25,750 nucleotides of DNA from Oscillospiraceae bacterium (GCA_017394475.1 JAFPYQ010000376.1:1-25750), one strand, 5' to 3'. Shown: positions 1-7,817, counted from the first letter of the stretch. Numbers and translations are program-made. Notes: generated by a model not told the origin, from the sequence alone.

Positions 1-69
1 CATCTCCTGCATCCCCGGGCCTCCTTTAGGCCCCTCATGGGTGATGACAACGCAATCTCCCGCCTTCAC
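1..69 (-). CDS. ilvD: Dihydroxy-acid dehydratase fragment, open at the left edge
   Basis: Read on the minus strand, positions 69 to 1 give about 23 codons. They contain GDCVVITHEGPKGGPGMQEM, which matches the highly conserved late segment of dihydroxy-acid dehydratase (branched-chain amino acid synthesis, Fe-S enzyme); the hallmark is EGPKGGPGM. The frame meets a TGA at 81-79, just upstream of the recognisable part, so the gene does not continue to the right. It butts head-on against the purL fragment at about 69-75. The match is short but very specific. I read this as the end of a rearranged or mis-joined ilvD and not a functional gene. The rest, if any, lies outside the window. Confidence 0.7.
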   Translation of the reverse strand, partial: MKAGDCVVITHEGPKGGPGMQEM

Positions 70-71
70 CT

Positions 72-863
72 GTGGTGCTCATCCCCGTATTCCCCGGCAC
101 CAACTGCGAGTATGATTCCGCAAGGGTATTTGAACGCGCAGGAGCTCAGGCAGAGATAGTCGTTATCAGAAACCTGAACGCAAGGATGCTCGAAGAGAGC
201 GTTAACTACTTTGCAAAGGCAATAAAGGGCTCACAGATGATAATGATACCCGGCGGCTTCTCCGGCGGTGACGAACCCGACGGCTCCGGCAAGTTCATAA
301 CCTCATTCTTCCGTAACCCTGCTATCACAGAGGCAGTCACCGATCTTCTCGAGAACCGCGACGGCCTGATGCTGGGTATATGCAACGGTTTCCAGGCGCT
401 CATAAAGCTGGGTCTCGTGCCCTATGGCAGGATAACCGAGCAGGAGAACGATTCTCCTACCCTCACCTTCAACAGCATAGCACGCCACCAGTCCATGATG
501 GTTCGCACAAGGATCGCCTCCAACAAGTCGCCGTGGCTTGCATCCCTTGATGTGGGAGATATCCACACCATAGCCATTTCCCACGGTGAGGGCCGATTCG
601 TGGCAACAGATGCACAGATAGCAGAGCTGGCAAAGAACGGACAGATCGCAACTCAGTACGTTGACCTTTCCGGCGAGCCCTCCATGAACATCCGCTTCAA
701 TCCCAACGCTTCCTACGATGCTATCGAAGGCATAACCTCACCGGACGGCAGAGTCCTGGGCAAGATGGGTCACAGCGAGCGTATCGGCACGGATATCTGC
801 AAGAATGTTCCCGGCAACAAGGATCAGAAGATCTTTGAAAACGGCGTTGCATACTTCAAGTAA
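72..863 (+). CDS. purL: Phosphoribosylformylglycinamidine synthase, C-terminal glutaminase domain (5' truncated)
   Basis: This is the class I glutamine amidotransferase domain of large-type PurL (FGAM synthase), which supplies ammonia for the fourth step of purine synthesis in the cytoplasm. Visible features are the opening VLIPVFPGTNCEYDS, the oxyanion-type PGGFSGGDE (about residues 60-68), the nucleophile Cys104 in GICNGFQAL, HGEGRF at 171-176, and the His234/Glu236 pair in MGHSER near the end. The full protein is usually about 1,200 residues or more, so roughly the first 80% is missing. An in-frame TGA at 45-47 and the antisense ilvD piece upstream show that it does not simply run off the left edge. 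The GTG at 72 is only the first possible codon, with no ribosome site of note. The 3' end is intact and followed by a terminator. Confidence 0.9.
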   Translation: MVLIPVFPGTNCEYDSARVFERAGAQAEIVVIRNLNARMLEESVNYFAKAIKGSQMIMIPGGFSGGDEPDGSGKFITSFFRNPAITEAVTDLLENRDGLMLGICNGFQALIKLGLVPYGRITEQENDSPTLTFNSIARHQSMMVRTRIASNKSPWLASLDVGDIHTIAISHGEGRFVATDAQIAELAKNGQIATQYVDLSGEPSMNIRFNPNASYDAIEGITSPDGRVLGKMGHSERIGTDICKNVPGNKDQKIFENGVAYFK

Positions 864-882
864 TACCATCTGTACTTTACAC

Positions 883-917
883 GGCATCCCTGCAGCTCGG
901 GGATGCCATTTCTTTTT
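883..917 (+). terminator. Rho-independent terminator after purL
   Basis: A perfect 8-bp stem, GGCATCCC (883-890) and GGGATGCC (900-907), is followed by a T-rich run through 917. It lies 20 bp after the purL stop codon and separates it from the paaK promoter. Confidence 0.85.
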
Positions 918-988
918 GAGTGCTGCCAAAAGAAGACGGGATTTTTTGCATATAATACATAAAAAAATAAAAATGCACCCTGTTTTTC

Positions 989-1017
989 TTGACATCTGCA
1001 TAAATATATGATAGACT
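989..1017 (+). promoter_or_regulatory. Sigma-A promoter of the paaK cassette (extended -10)
   Basis: TTGACA (989-994), a 17-bp spacer, then TAGACT (1012-1017). TG at 1009-1010 forms an extended -10 (TGn). The predicted transcript starts near 1024, about 50 nt before the paaK start. Confidence 0.75.
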
Positions 1018-1074
1018 AATTATGTATTATATATAGTGGGCAGGTATGTCTGCCAAAATGAGGAGCGCGATAAA

Positions 1075-2388
1075 ATGATCTGGGCAAAAGAGGAAACTCT
1101 TTCAAGAGAAGAGATCGAACAGATTCAGACAAAAAAACTGTTAAAACTCGTTTCATACGTTTATGAAAAAGTTGAACCATATCGTAAAAAGATGAATGAT
1201 GCGGGCATAAAGCCCGAAGATATAAAGGTACTGTCCGACCTTAAGAAGCTGCCCTTTACCACAAAGCAGGATTTCAGGGACAATTATCCCTTCGGCCTTT
1301 TTGCAGTGGATAAGTCTGAACTGGTGAGGATCCACGCATCCTCCGGCACCACAGGCAAGCCCACAGTTGTGGGATATACAAAGAACGACCTTGATATGTG
1401 GACAGAGTGTGTGGCAAGGATCGCTGCTGCAGGCGGTGCCACAAAGGAGGACATCTGCCAGATCTGCTTCGGTTACGGCATGTTCACCGGAGCTCTGGGA
1501 CTGCACAAGGGACTTGAAAAGGTAGGTGCCTGCATAATCCCCTCATCTACGGGCAATTCCGAAAAGCAGATAATGTATATGAAGGATTACGGCACATCAC
1601 TGCTTGTAGCAACTCCCTCCTATGCCCTGAGACTGGGTGAAGTAGCTATCCAGATGGGACTCAACCCCCAGACCGACCTCAACATAAAGACTGCTCTGCT
1701 GGGCTCCGAAATGCTTACCGAGGCTATGCGCACAGAGGCTAAGAAGACCTATGGCGACAAGGTGAACATCACCTCCAACTACGGCATGAGCGAGCTTTGC
1801 GGACCCGGTGTATCCGGTGAATGCCTTGAACTTAACGGCATGCACATAAACGAAGACCACTTCATCTGCGAGATAATCGACCCGAATACAGGCGAGGTGC
1901 TCCCCGCAGGAGAAAAGGGCGAGCTGGTAGTCACCTGCCTTTCCAAGGAAGCACTGCCCCTCATCCGTTACAGGACACGCGACATATCCAGCCTTGAATA
2001 CGCTCCCTGCAAGTGCGGGCGCACCACTGCAAGGATGACAAATCTCTACGGCAGAACGGACGATATGCTCAAAATACGCGGCGTAAACGTATTCCCCAGC
2101 CAGATAGAGGAAGTTCTCCTGAGAACAGACGAGATAGGTCCTCACTACGAGATCATCGTAGACCGCAAGGATCACTCCGATATACTCACCATAAGAGTTG
2201 AGCTCACACCTCAGAGCATGACCGATGACTTCACCGAGCTCGACCGCATCCGCAACAAGCTGCGTTCACAGCTGCGCACTATGCTGGGTCTTGATGCGAA
2301 GATACAGCTCGAATCCCCCAATACTTTGAAGAGATTTGAGGGCAAGGCAAAACGCGTCACCGACAACAGGAAGCAGAACGGTGTCTGA
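1075..2388 (+). CDS. paaK: Phenylacetate-CoA ligase (AMP-forming), copy 1
   Basis: Adenylate-forming enzyme of 437 residues that activates phenylacetate or a related aryl acid to its CoA thioester with ATP. Motifs seen: P-loop SSGTTGKP (about 89-96), YGMSELCGPG (236-245), RYRTRD (298-303), a CxC pair just after it, YGRTDDMLKIRGVNVFP, and a C-terminal GKAKRV whose lysine fits the catalytic Lys. The start at 1075 is chosen because AGGAG (1061-1065) sits 9 nt upstream; the in-frame ATG at 1036 would add 13 poorly conserved residues with no ribosome site. The next gene is an ACT-domain protein, an order common in anaerobes where this ligase neighbours indolepyruvate oxidoreductase genes (not present here). 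The substrate could be indoleacetate or another aryl acid; the family is certain, the substrate is not. Confidence 0.92.
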   Translation: MIWAKEETLSREEIEQIQTKKLLKLVSYVYEKVEPYRKKMNDAGIKPEDIKVLSDLKKLPFTTKQDFRDNYPFGLFAVDKSELVRIHASSGTTGKPTVVGYTKNDLDMWTECVARIAAAGGATKEDICQICFGYGMFTGALGLHKGLEKVGACIIPSSTGNSEKQIMYMKDYGTSLLVATPSYALRLGEVAIQMGLNPQTDLNIKTALLGSEMLTEAMRTEAKKTYGDKVNITSNYGMSELCGPGVSGECLELNGMHINEDHFICEIIDPNTGEVLPAGEKGELVVTCLSKEALPLIRYRTRDISSLEYAPCKCGRTTARMTNLYGRTDDMLKIRGVNVFPSQIEEVLLRTDEIGPHYEIIVDRKDHSDILTIRVELTPQSMTDDFTELDRIRNKLRSQLRTMLGLDAKIQLESPNTLKRFEGKAKRVTDNRKQNGV

Positions 2389-2451
2389 TACGCATAGTAA
2401 GGCTCTATGACATAAAGAGCTTTAAATAACATAATCTGAAAGGAGCATATT

Positions 2452-2874
2452 ATGAAACAGCTTACGGTCTTTATCGAAAACAGGATAGGAAGACTTGAAG
2501 AGGTAACTAATATCCTCACAAAAAACAATATCAATATCGTATCCATCAGCCTTTCTGATACAGGCGAATACGGTATGCTCAGAATGCTGGTCTCCCAGCC
2601 TGCCGAGGCTTGCAGAGCTCTCAGCGATGCGGGCTTTTCCGCAATGCTCTCCGATGTGGTAGCTGTAAAGCTCATCCATCACTTCGGGATGCTCAACAAG
2701 CTCACCAATACCATATCCGAAAACGGCATCGATATCAAGTATATGTATGCTCTCAATTCGGGTGAGAACGCATCCATCGTGCTCAAGACCTCTGATGACG
2801 AGCGCTGCAAGGAGCTGCTCAAATCCACCGGGGATTATGAAGTTCTCCGTGCGGTAGATGTATACAATATGTAA
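2452..2874 (+). CDS. Tandem ACT-domain amino-acid-binding protein
   Basis: A 140-residue stand-alone regulator with two ACT domains, roughly 1-68 and 69-140. The first opens KQLTVFIENRIGRLEEVTNIL and continues NINIVSISLSDTGEYG; the second opens HHFGMLNKLTNTISENGIDIKYMYA. ACT domains bind amino acids, and the two-domain type next to paaK is widespread in anaerobes. A role in sensing an aromatic amino acid or tuning the ligase is inferred, not shown. AAAGGAG (2439-2445) gives a strong ribosome site 6 nt before ATG. The 63-bp gap from paaK has no convincing terminator, so co-transcription is likely. There is no catalytic domain. Confidence 0.88.
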   Translation: MKQLTVFIENRIGRLEEVTNILTKNNINIVSISLSDTGEYGMLRMLVSQPAEACRALSDAGFSAMLSDVVAVKLIHHFGMLNKLTNTISENGIDIKYMYALNSGENASIVLKTSDDERCKELLKSTGDYEVLRAVDVYNM

Positions 2875-2881
2875 GTGAATA

Positions 2882-2908
2882 GGGCTGCTGTTCTGCAGCA
2901 GCCCTTTT
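2882..2908 (+). terminator. Rho-independent terminator after the ACT gene
   Basis: A perfect 9-bp stem, GGGCTGCTG (2882-2890) and CAGCAGCCC (2896-2904), has a 5-nt loop and is followed by TTTT. It is 8 bp after the stop codon. The short T-run may allow partial readthrough into the symporter gene. Confidence 0.8.
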
Positions 2909-3109
2909 ACAGCTCCAATTCCGTACAAATTTTCAGGGATACATTGAATAAGTATGTCTTACCGGCGAAGAATGGAAAGACATAATGTACTATCAGTTTA
3001 TCCGACGTTTCCTCACGGATGAGAATGCATTCTTCACTTTAACGATTTAAAGCTCAATGATTTAAAGCAAAATAAGCCGTCATCACGGTACTGAAAGGAA
3101 AGATATAAA

Positions 3110-4666
3110 ATGCTTTGGGCAATACTCATCATTTATCTTGCGGTCATGATAGGGATAGGCATCTACTGCCGCAAAATGACATCCAACGTAAGCGACTTCG
3201 TTCTGGGCGGAAGGAGCATAGGCCCGTGGTTCACGGCCTTCGCTTACGGAACATCATACTTCTCTGCGGTGGTATTCATCGGTTATGCAGGACAGTTCGG
3301 CTGGCTCTACGGCGCATCTGCCACATGGATAGGCATAGGCAACGCTGTCATCGGTTCGCTGCTGGCATGGGTCCTCCTGGGCAAGCGCACCCGTATCATG
3401 ACTAAGCACTTAGAGGCCTCCACCATGCCGGAATACTTTGAGAAGAGATACGGTTCCCGCTCCCTCAAAATAGCATCCGCCATAATCATATTCATTTTCC
3501 TTATCCCCTATACAGCATCCGTATACAACGGCCTTTCAAGGCTTTTTGAAAGCGCATTCCACATCCCCTACACCGTCTGCATAATCGCTATGGCAGTGTT
3601 CACCGCACTCTATGTTATCCTGGGCGGTTACTTTGCAACGGCTGTCAATGACTTTGTACAGGGCATAATCATGCTCGCGGGCATCATCGCAGTAGTTGCC
3701 TGCTGCGTGAACTACAAGGGCGGCCTTTCCGCTGCATTCGAGCAGCTGAGCGCCATCCCCGACAGCAAGGGCGTTTACGGCTCTATGGTGGGTCCCGACC
3801 CTGTGAACCTCATCGGTGTTGTCATCCTCACATCTCTTGGTACATGGGGACTTCCCCAGATGGTGGGCAAGTTCTACGCCATCAAGGATGACAAGGCTAT
3901 AACCCGCGGAAGCATCATCTCCACAGTATTCGCATTCATCGTTGCAGGCGGTTCATACTTCCTGGGCGGCTTCGGCAGGCTCTATGCCACCCTCACAGGC
4001 GAGGAGGGCAAGGCTGTCCTCAATATCATGCCCAACGGCAAGCCCGAATTTGATGCCATAGTCCCCGCAATACTCAATACCGCTCTCCCCGAGGCACTTC
4101 TCGGACTGGTGGTAGTGCTGGTGCTCTCCGCATCCATGTCCACACTTTCATCTCTGGTGCTCACATCCTCATCTACTCTGACGATAGACCTTATCAAACC
4201 CGTCAAGAAGGATATGGACGACAAGCAGCAGGTGCTCTGCATGAGGATATTCATCGTGGCATTCCTTGCTCTCTCCGTTATCCTTGCCATGAACAAGAAC
4301 GCATATATCTCCACCCTTATGTCCATCTCATGGGGCGCGCTCGCAGGCTCATTCCTGGCACCCTTCCTCTGGGGCCTGTATTCCAAGAGGATCACAAAGA
4401 CAGCCTGCTGGTTCTGCTTCATCTGGGGCGTAGGCATCACTCTGATACACACAGCCCTGTTCTCTATGGGCTGGTTCCCCGGCGTTACACAGGCAGTGGC
4501 ATCATGGGGCTGGAAGCTCAACATCATGTCACCCCTCAACTGCGGCGCATTCACTATGCTGACCACTCTGATAATATGCCCGCTGCTGAGCCTTGTGACA
4601 TCACGCTCGGAAAAGACCACCATCGCTACGGACAATGCCTTCAAGGTATTCGATGAGCAGTTCTGA
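3110..4666 (+). CDS. Sodium:solute symporter (SSS family)
   Basis: A 518-residue integral membrane protein with about 13 hydrophobic segments, typical of the PutP/PanF-type SSS family, which drives solute uptake with Na+. The N-terminal signature region runs DFVLGGRSIGPW (about 29-40) then AYGTSYFSAVVFIGYAGQFG. A later segment, ASMSTLSSLVLTSSSTLTIDL, matches the conserved Na2-site region of the family. The start is set by GAAAGGAA about 10 nt before ATG. It lies 200 bp after the ACT terminator and has no clear promoter of its own. The substrate cannot be read from sequence. Its position behind paaK suggests a carboxylate such as phenylacetate, but proline, pantothenate or another solute is possible. 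Confidence 0.9.
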   Translation: MLWAILIIYLAVMIGIGIYCRKMTSNVSDFVLGGRSIGPWFTAFAYGTSYFSAVVFIGYAGQFGWLYGASATWIGIGNAVIGSLLAWVLLGKRTRIMTKHLEASTMPEYFEKRYGSRSLKIASAIIIFIFLIPYTASVYNGLSRLFESAFHIPYTVCIIAMAVFTALYVILGGYFATAVNDFVQGIIMLAGIIAVVACCVNYKGGLSAAFEQLSAIPDSKGVYGSMVGPDPVNLIGVVILTSLGTWGLPQMVGKFYAIKDDKAITRGSIISTVFAFIVAGGSYFLGGFGRLYATLTGEEGKAVLNIMPNGKPEFDAIVPAILNTALPEALLGLVVVLVLSASMSTLSSLVLTSSSTLTIDLIKPVKKDMDDKQQVLCMRIFIVAFLALSVILAMNKNAYISTLMSISWGALAGSFLAPFLWGLYSKRITKTACWFCFIWGVGITLIHTALFSMGWFPGVTQAVASWGWKLNIMSPLNCGAFTMLTTLIICPLLSLVTSRSEKTTIATDNAFKVFDEQF

Positions 4667-4727
4667 TGATAAACGCATAAAGACAGATACAGCCCCCGTG
4701 ACTTTCAGACGGGTACTGAAAAATTTA

Positions 4728-4764
4728 AGCCACGAAGCATTCATAGCGCTTCGTGGCTGTTTCT
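4728..4764. terminator. Bidirectional terminator between convergent genes
   Basis: A perfect 11-bp stem, AGCCACGAAGC (4728-4738) and GCTTCGTGGCT (4748-4758), has a 9-nt loop. It is followed by a T-rich tail on the plus strand, and an A-run at about 4719-4726 gives a T-run on the minus strand. It serves the symporter (+) and the hydrolase (-). Confidence 0.85.
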
Positions 4765-4787
4765 TATCTTGCTGACGGGATACAAAC

Positions 4788-5858
4788 TTAACCGTTCTTC
4801 TGTTTTTCGGCTATCTTGTGTACTATCTCCGAAAATTCTTCCGAACGGGACAGAAGCAGACCGTGAGTCGCGTCTTTCATCATGAACAGTTCTTTGTCGG
4901 GAGCGTTCACCTGCCCGAAGTATTCACGGGCAAGCTCATAGTTTGTCTGATAATCCATATCTCCGTTTATATTGTAGTAAGGTACTTTATAGTCGTACTT
5001 CCCCAGCAGCGACATCTTTGACATATCGCCTGTGAAGAAATCCATATACGGATAGAATTCATTTTCACCATTTGTGAGATATCCGATATAATCCTTTATC
5101 GTATAATTCGGGTTAAACAGCACGGTGGTGATAATGCTGTAATCTGTTCCGTCCTTCATCATGCCGTATCCGTATATGTCCATGATCGTGTTTCTTATCT
5201 GAAAGGCTTCTATCGAATCTGCCGTATCGGGAGACCATTTTTCAAGGAGTGCCTTTCCCTCTTCGTCTCCCTCGCTCCATTTCTGTGCAGCATCGTAAAG
5301 TCTGTGTTCATTCTCATTATAGTCAATGAACTGTCCCGTACCGATGAAAGCTTCATAATATCCGGGATACTCCAATGCCAGATTGGCACCGTACAGCGAA
5401 CCCCATGAATGACCGAGAAGTGTTATCTTATCCTTGTTCATATAACCGAGCAGGTATTCGGTCATTTCCTTGCCGTCCTGCATCATTATATCCGAGGTTA
5501 TGGTGTCTGTCTTTGATGTTTCGTAGCTTTTTCCGCAGTTGCGCTGATCCCATGTGACCACAGTGTAGACATCGCTCCACTTTCTTGTGATTGTATAATC
5601 GAATGCACTTGTTGCAGAGCCCGGACCGCCGTGAAGATACAGCAGCACGGGATTATCCTTGTCCTGTCCGTAGATGTTTATCCACTGCTTCGTACCGTTT
5701 ATATCAACAAGCATGGATTCGTTGATACCGCCGTCGGGCGTTCTGCTGTTTACTGTTTTGCCGATAAGCCGTGCGACAAGCAGTAAAACAATTATTGCTA
5801 TAAGTGTTATCAGTATCCCGAGCAGTATCTTGCCTATGATCTTCAGTGCTTTTTTCAT
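4788..5858 (-). CDS. Membrane-anchored alpha/beta hydrolase (proline iminopeptidase-like, S33)
   Basis: 356 residues. An N-terminal hydrophobic helix (about 8-30) probably anchors it with the catalytic domain outside. The fold motifs are clear: HGGPG (76-80, oxyanion loop), WDQRNCGKS (103-111), nucleophile Ser151 in GHSWGS, an acid at Asp300 or Asp302 in NGDMDYQTN, and His332 in DATHG. HGGPG plus DQRxxGxS is typical of prolyl aminopeptidase and related S33 enzymes; the substrate could be a peptide, ester or amide. A GGAAG ribosome site lies about 9 nt before ATG. The gene looks more A/T-rich than its neighbours, which could mean separate acquisition. It is transcribed toward a strong bidirectional terminator. 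Confidence 0.88.
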   Translation of the reverse strand: MKKALKIIGKILLGILITLIAIIVLLLVARLIGKTVNSRTPDGGINESMLVDINGTKQWINIYGQDKDNPVLLYLHGGPGSATSAFDYTITRKWSDVYTVVTWDQRNCGKSYETSKTDTITSDIMMQDGKEMTEYLLGYMNKDKITLLGHSWGSLYGANLALEYPGYYEAFIGTGQFIDYNENEHRLYDAAQKWSEGDEEGKALLEKWSPDTADSIEAFQIRNTIMDIYGYGMMKDGTDYSIITTVLFNPNYTIKDYIGYLTNGENEFYPYMDFFTGDMSKMSLLGKYDYKVPYYNINGDMDYQTNYELAREYFGQVNAPDKELFMMKDATHGLLLSRSEEFSEIVHKIAEKQKNG

Positions 5859-5891
5859 TATGTATCTTCCTTACATCAGGTTCTGCAAAAC

Positions 5892-5939
5892 GTCCTCATA
5901 TCTTCATCGACCTGCCGAAAGGGGCTCAGACATGAGGAC
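5892..5939 (-). terminator. Possible hairpin between two minus-strand genes
   Basis: Perfect 8-bp arms GTCCTCAT and ATGAGGAC enclose a 32-nt loop. On the minus strand the structure is followed by GTTTTGC. It could be a weak terminator for the upstream gene or a leader structure before the hydrolase. The long loop makes this uncertain. Confidence 0.3.
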
Positions 5940-5953
5940 ATGGTATCTGAAAA

Positions 5954-6613
5954 TTATTTGAGCCATTCGATGCTTGTCACATATATGATCTCACAGGCGC
6001 CGTCGCCCTCATCATCGCGGGAGATGCTGGACTTCCATTCAAGGAACCTGGTGCTGTCTTCATTATTGCCGTCACACTCTACAAGGTAGCCCTTTATGCG
6101 GACATGATCTCCCCTGCGCAGGCGCAGGAGCTGCCCTCTGATGGTATCATTGGAGGGGATAAGGTGATTGTTTGAGAAGGAGCCGTTCACGGCGTACAGG
6201 CCGCCCACGGGATCCAGTTCATCGATGTCATTGACGTTCCATTTGGCAAAGCGGTCTATCTGATCCCAGTGGAAGTTTATCCTGTCATTGTATTCAGCCA
6301 CCTTGCCCCAGGCAATGGCAGCATCCAGAGGCGAGAGCCTGTCACCGATATTAAGGCCCGGGTGGGCCTTGGTGTGCACCACAAGTCCCTCTATGTCATA
6401 CTTGTACAGATAGAACATACGGATCTCGAAGCCGTCCAGAAAGATCCTGGCACCGCCTGTACACTCCTCCTGCACCGGGGGAGAGATGTTGGGAACCGCC
6501 CTGCGCACGCCGTTTCTGTAGATAAGAAAGCCCGCCAGCAGACAGAATGCGATGATTATGACCGCCAGCTTGAATTTCGGACCGAATCTGATGGTTATAA
6601 CTTCTTCGTCCAT
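5954..6613 (-). CDS. Conserved membrane-anchored protein of unknown function
   Basis: 219 residues. One N-terminal transmembrane helix (about 15-33) follows a short cytoplasmic stretch, and the remainder is probably extracytoplasmic. I do not recognise a characterised family. Visible blocks are IEGLVVHTKAHPGLN, GDRLSPLDAAIAWG, DRINFHWDQ, LIPSNDTIRGQLLRLRRGDHVRIKGYLVE (an OB- or beta-barrel-like stretch), and a C-terminal SRDDEGDGACEIIYV segment. From memory, this last segment recurs in uncharacterised bacterial proteins. There are no obvious catalytic residues. GAAAGGATG lies 8-10 nt before ATG. The gene starts only 27 bp past the tRNA terminator with no room for a promoter, so it may depend on readthrough from the tRNA operon. 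Confidence 0.8.
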   Translation of the reverse strand: MDEEVITIRFGPKFKLAVIIIAFCLLAGFLIYRNGVRRAVPNISPPVQEECTGGARIFLDGFEIRMFYLYKYDIEGLVVHTKAHPGLNIGDRLSPLDAAIAWGKVAEYNDRINFHWDQIDRFAKWNVNDIDELDPVGGLYAVNGSFSNNHLIPSNDTIRGQLLRLRRGDHVRIKGYLVECDGNNEDSTRFLEWKSSISRDDEGDGACEIIYVTSIEWLK

Positions 6614-6640
6614 GATATCATCCTTTCAGCGGGCTCATGG

Positions 6641-6672
6641 TAAAACAAAAAAGCCCGAATAGTTTCGGGCTT
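6641..6672 (-). terminator. Rho-independent terminator of the tRNA operon
   Basis: On the minus strand a perfect 9-bp stem (AAGCCCGAA / TTCGGGCTT, 4-nt loop) is followed by a T-rich run, with TTTTG and TTTTA after the stem. It lies 9 bp after the tRNA-Tyr CCA end and just before the next coding gene. Confidence 0.88.
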
Positions 6673-6681
6673 TCTATGGTA

Positions 6682-6765
6682 TGGTGGAGGAGGGTGGATT
6701 CGAACCACCGAAGCCGAAGCAACAGATTTACAGTCTGCCCCCTTTGGCCACTCGGGAACTCCTCC
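6682..6765 (-). tRNA. tRNA-Tyr (GTA)
   Basis: 84 nt on the minus strand including an encoded CCA (6684-6682). The acceptor stem GGAGGAG pairs with CTCCTCC; discriminator A. The anticodon loop CTGTAAA gives GTA. It has the long class II variable arm expected for bacterial tRNA-Tyr, and the T arm has GGTTCGAATCC. It follows tRNA-Thr by 4 bp and shares its promoter and terminator. Confidence 0.96.
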
Positions 6766-6769
6766 ATAT

Positions 6770-6845
6770 TGGAGCTGGTGGACGGACTCGAACCCCCGAC
6801 CTGCTGATTACAAATCAGCTGCTCTACCAACTGAGCTACACCAGC
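6770..6845 (-). tRNA. tRNA-Thr (TGT)
   Basis: 76 nt on the minus strand with encoded CCA (6772-6770). The acceptor stem GCTGGTG pairs with CACCAGC; discriminator T. The D arm is GCTCAGTTGGTAGAGC. The anticodon stem GCTGA/TCAGC has the loop TTTGTAA, giving TGT. The T arm is GGGGGTTCGAGTCCGTC. It is the first gene of the tRNA pair. Confidence 0.96.
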
Positions 6846-6881
6846 GTCACAGGGTCACTCCTGCAACCCTGCAACTATTAA

Positions 6882-6910
6882 ATGATACCATAAAAGAACC
6901 CATTTGTCAA
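6882..6910 (-). promoter_or_regulatory. Strong promoter of the tRNA operon
   Basis: On the minus strand: TTGACA (6910-6905), a 17-bp spacer, TATCAT (6887-6882), with TG one base upstream forming an extended -10. The predicted transcript begins about 30 nt before tRNA-Thr. Confidence 0.85.
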
Positions 6911-6976
6911 GAGTTTTTTTTGGCGAAAACCAATTTTTACATTTAGTACAATCAGGATATGCAAACACATTATTCA

Positions 6977-7648
6977 TTAGGTCATAATATACAACTCGTG
7001 AGTATCCTGTTCCGAAAATCCCATGTGCCGGTATATGTCGGCTGTGTTCTCACGGGCAGTGACGGATATCTCATCCCCGCGGGATATGCAGGAAAGAAGC
7101 CTTTTCATATCACCGTTCCTGCGTTTTCCGGGGAGAGTGCACAGACAGGAAAGGTACTTTGTCCCCCCTGCAGTGAAGTCACAGACAGCAAAGGAGCTGT
7201 TATACAAAAACGCCTTTGACACCCCGTGCCTTACTCTGTGGGACAGATCGGAATAAAACGAAATGAAATCCGTATCCGCAAAGCTCTGTGTGAATATCTG
7301 TCTTATATCATCCGCACACAGTTCAGTTCTGCAGCCGATAGCCGATTTGTCATCAAATCGCCCCGTAAAGCGCGTCACATTTTCTTCCCCGTACCCATTA
7401 AGCTTTATGCAGAAGGGAGATTCCACGGTATGAGGGGCTGTCATTGCGATAAAATCCGCGAGTTCCTCCGAAGCACTGCCGCTTATGACCATATTGGCGT
7501 TGAATATGAGAACATAGCCGCTGTCATACTCATAAAGGCGGCAGAAATCATACCTGCTGCCGTAGGCATCGGAGTATGCCTTTATCTTCCCGCCATGATA
7601 GTCCCCGGGAGCATACGAACCCGGCAGTCCGGGGATATTCCTTATCAT
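6977..7648 (-). CDS. GNAT-like acetyltransferase-fold protein
   Basis: 223 residues, no signal peptide or membrane segment, so cytoplasmic. The C-terminal half resembles a GNAT fold: a strand SSFAVCDFTAGGTKYLSCLCT (about 151-171), then PGKRRNGDMKRLL (173-185) in place of the acetyl-CoA loop, then NTADIYRHMGF (201-211), the common N..IY...GF ending. The usual Q/RxxGxG/A loop is only partly kept, so activity is uncertain. The N-terminal half is unassigned. GGGAG 8 nt upstream of ATG supports the start. It stands alone between the tRNA operon and the SPFH terminator. The substrate is unknown. Confidence 0.7.
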   Translation of the reverse strand: MIRNIPGLPGSYAPGDYHGGKIKAYSDAYGSRYDFCRLYEYDSGYVLIFNANMVISGSASEELADFIAMTAPHTVESPFCIKLNGYGEENVTRFTGRFDDKSAIGCRTELCADDIRQIFTQSFADTDFISFYSDLSHRVRHGVSKAFLYNSSFAVCDFTAGGTKYLSCLCTLPGKRRNGDMKRLLSCISRGDEISVTARENTADIYRHMGFSEQDTHELYIMT

Positions 7649-7789
7649 TCCGATGCTCCCCCCTGTTCTATACCGAGCCGTTGTTCTGGTCGGGATACTT
7701 TACTAAGCGGTCATCAAGCAACCGTTCACCGATCACTGACCACGAACACACCCGCTCAATTGCTCCAATGCTCCAACTCCTTAAAATAT

Positions 7790-7817
7790 ATCCGACAGAG
7801 CAGGTACTCTGTCGGAT
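7790..7817 (-). terminator. Hairpin terminator after the SPFH gene
   Basis: A perfect 11-bp inverted repeat, ATCCGACAGAG and CTCTGTCGGAT, with a 6-nt loop lies 27 bp past the SPFH stop codon. On the minus strand it is followed by a T/A-rich stretch (tatatttta), a weak U-tract. Confidence 0.7.

Noticed and set aside
2402..2423. Hairpin between paaK and the ACT gene as a terminator
   Set aside because: Only a 5-bp stem (GCTCT/AGAGC) with a 9-nt loop and three Ts; too weak to separate the genes.
2959..2986. Promoter for the symporter (TTACCG, 16 bp, CATAAT)
   Set aside because: The -35 matches consensus at only three of six positions and the spacer is short.
7649..7789. Promoter or small RNA in the gap before the GNAT-like gene
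   Set aside because: Only weak -35/-10 pairs with wrong spacing; no stable structure apart from the SPFH terminator at 7790-7817.
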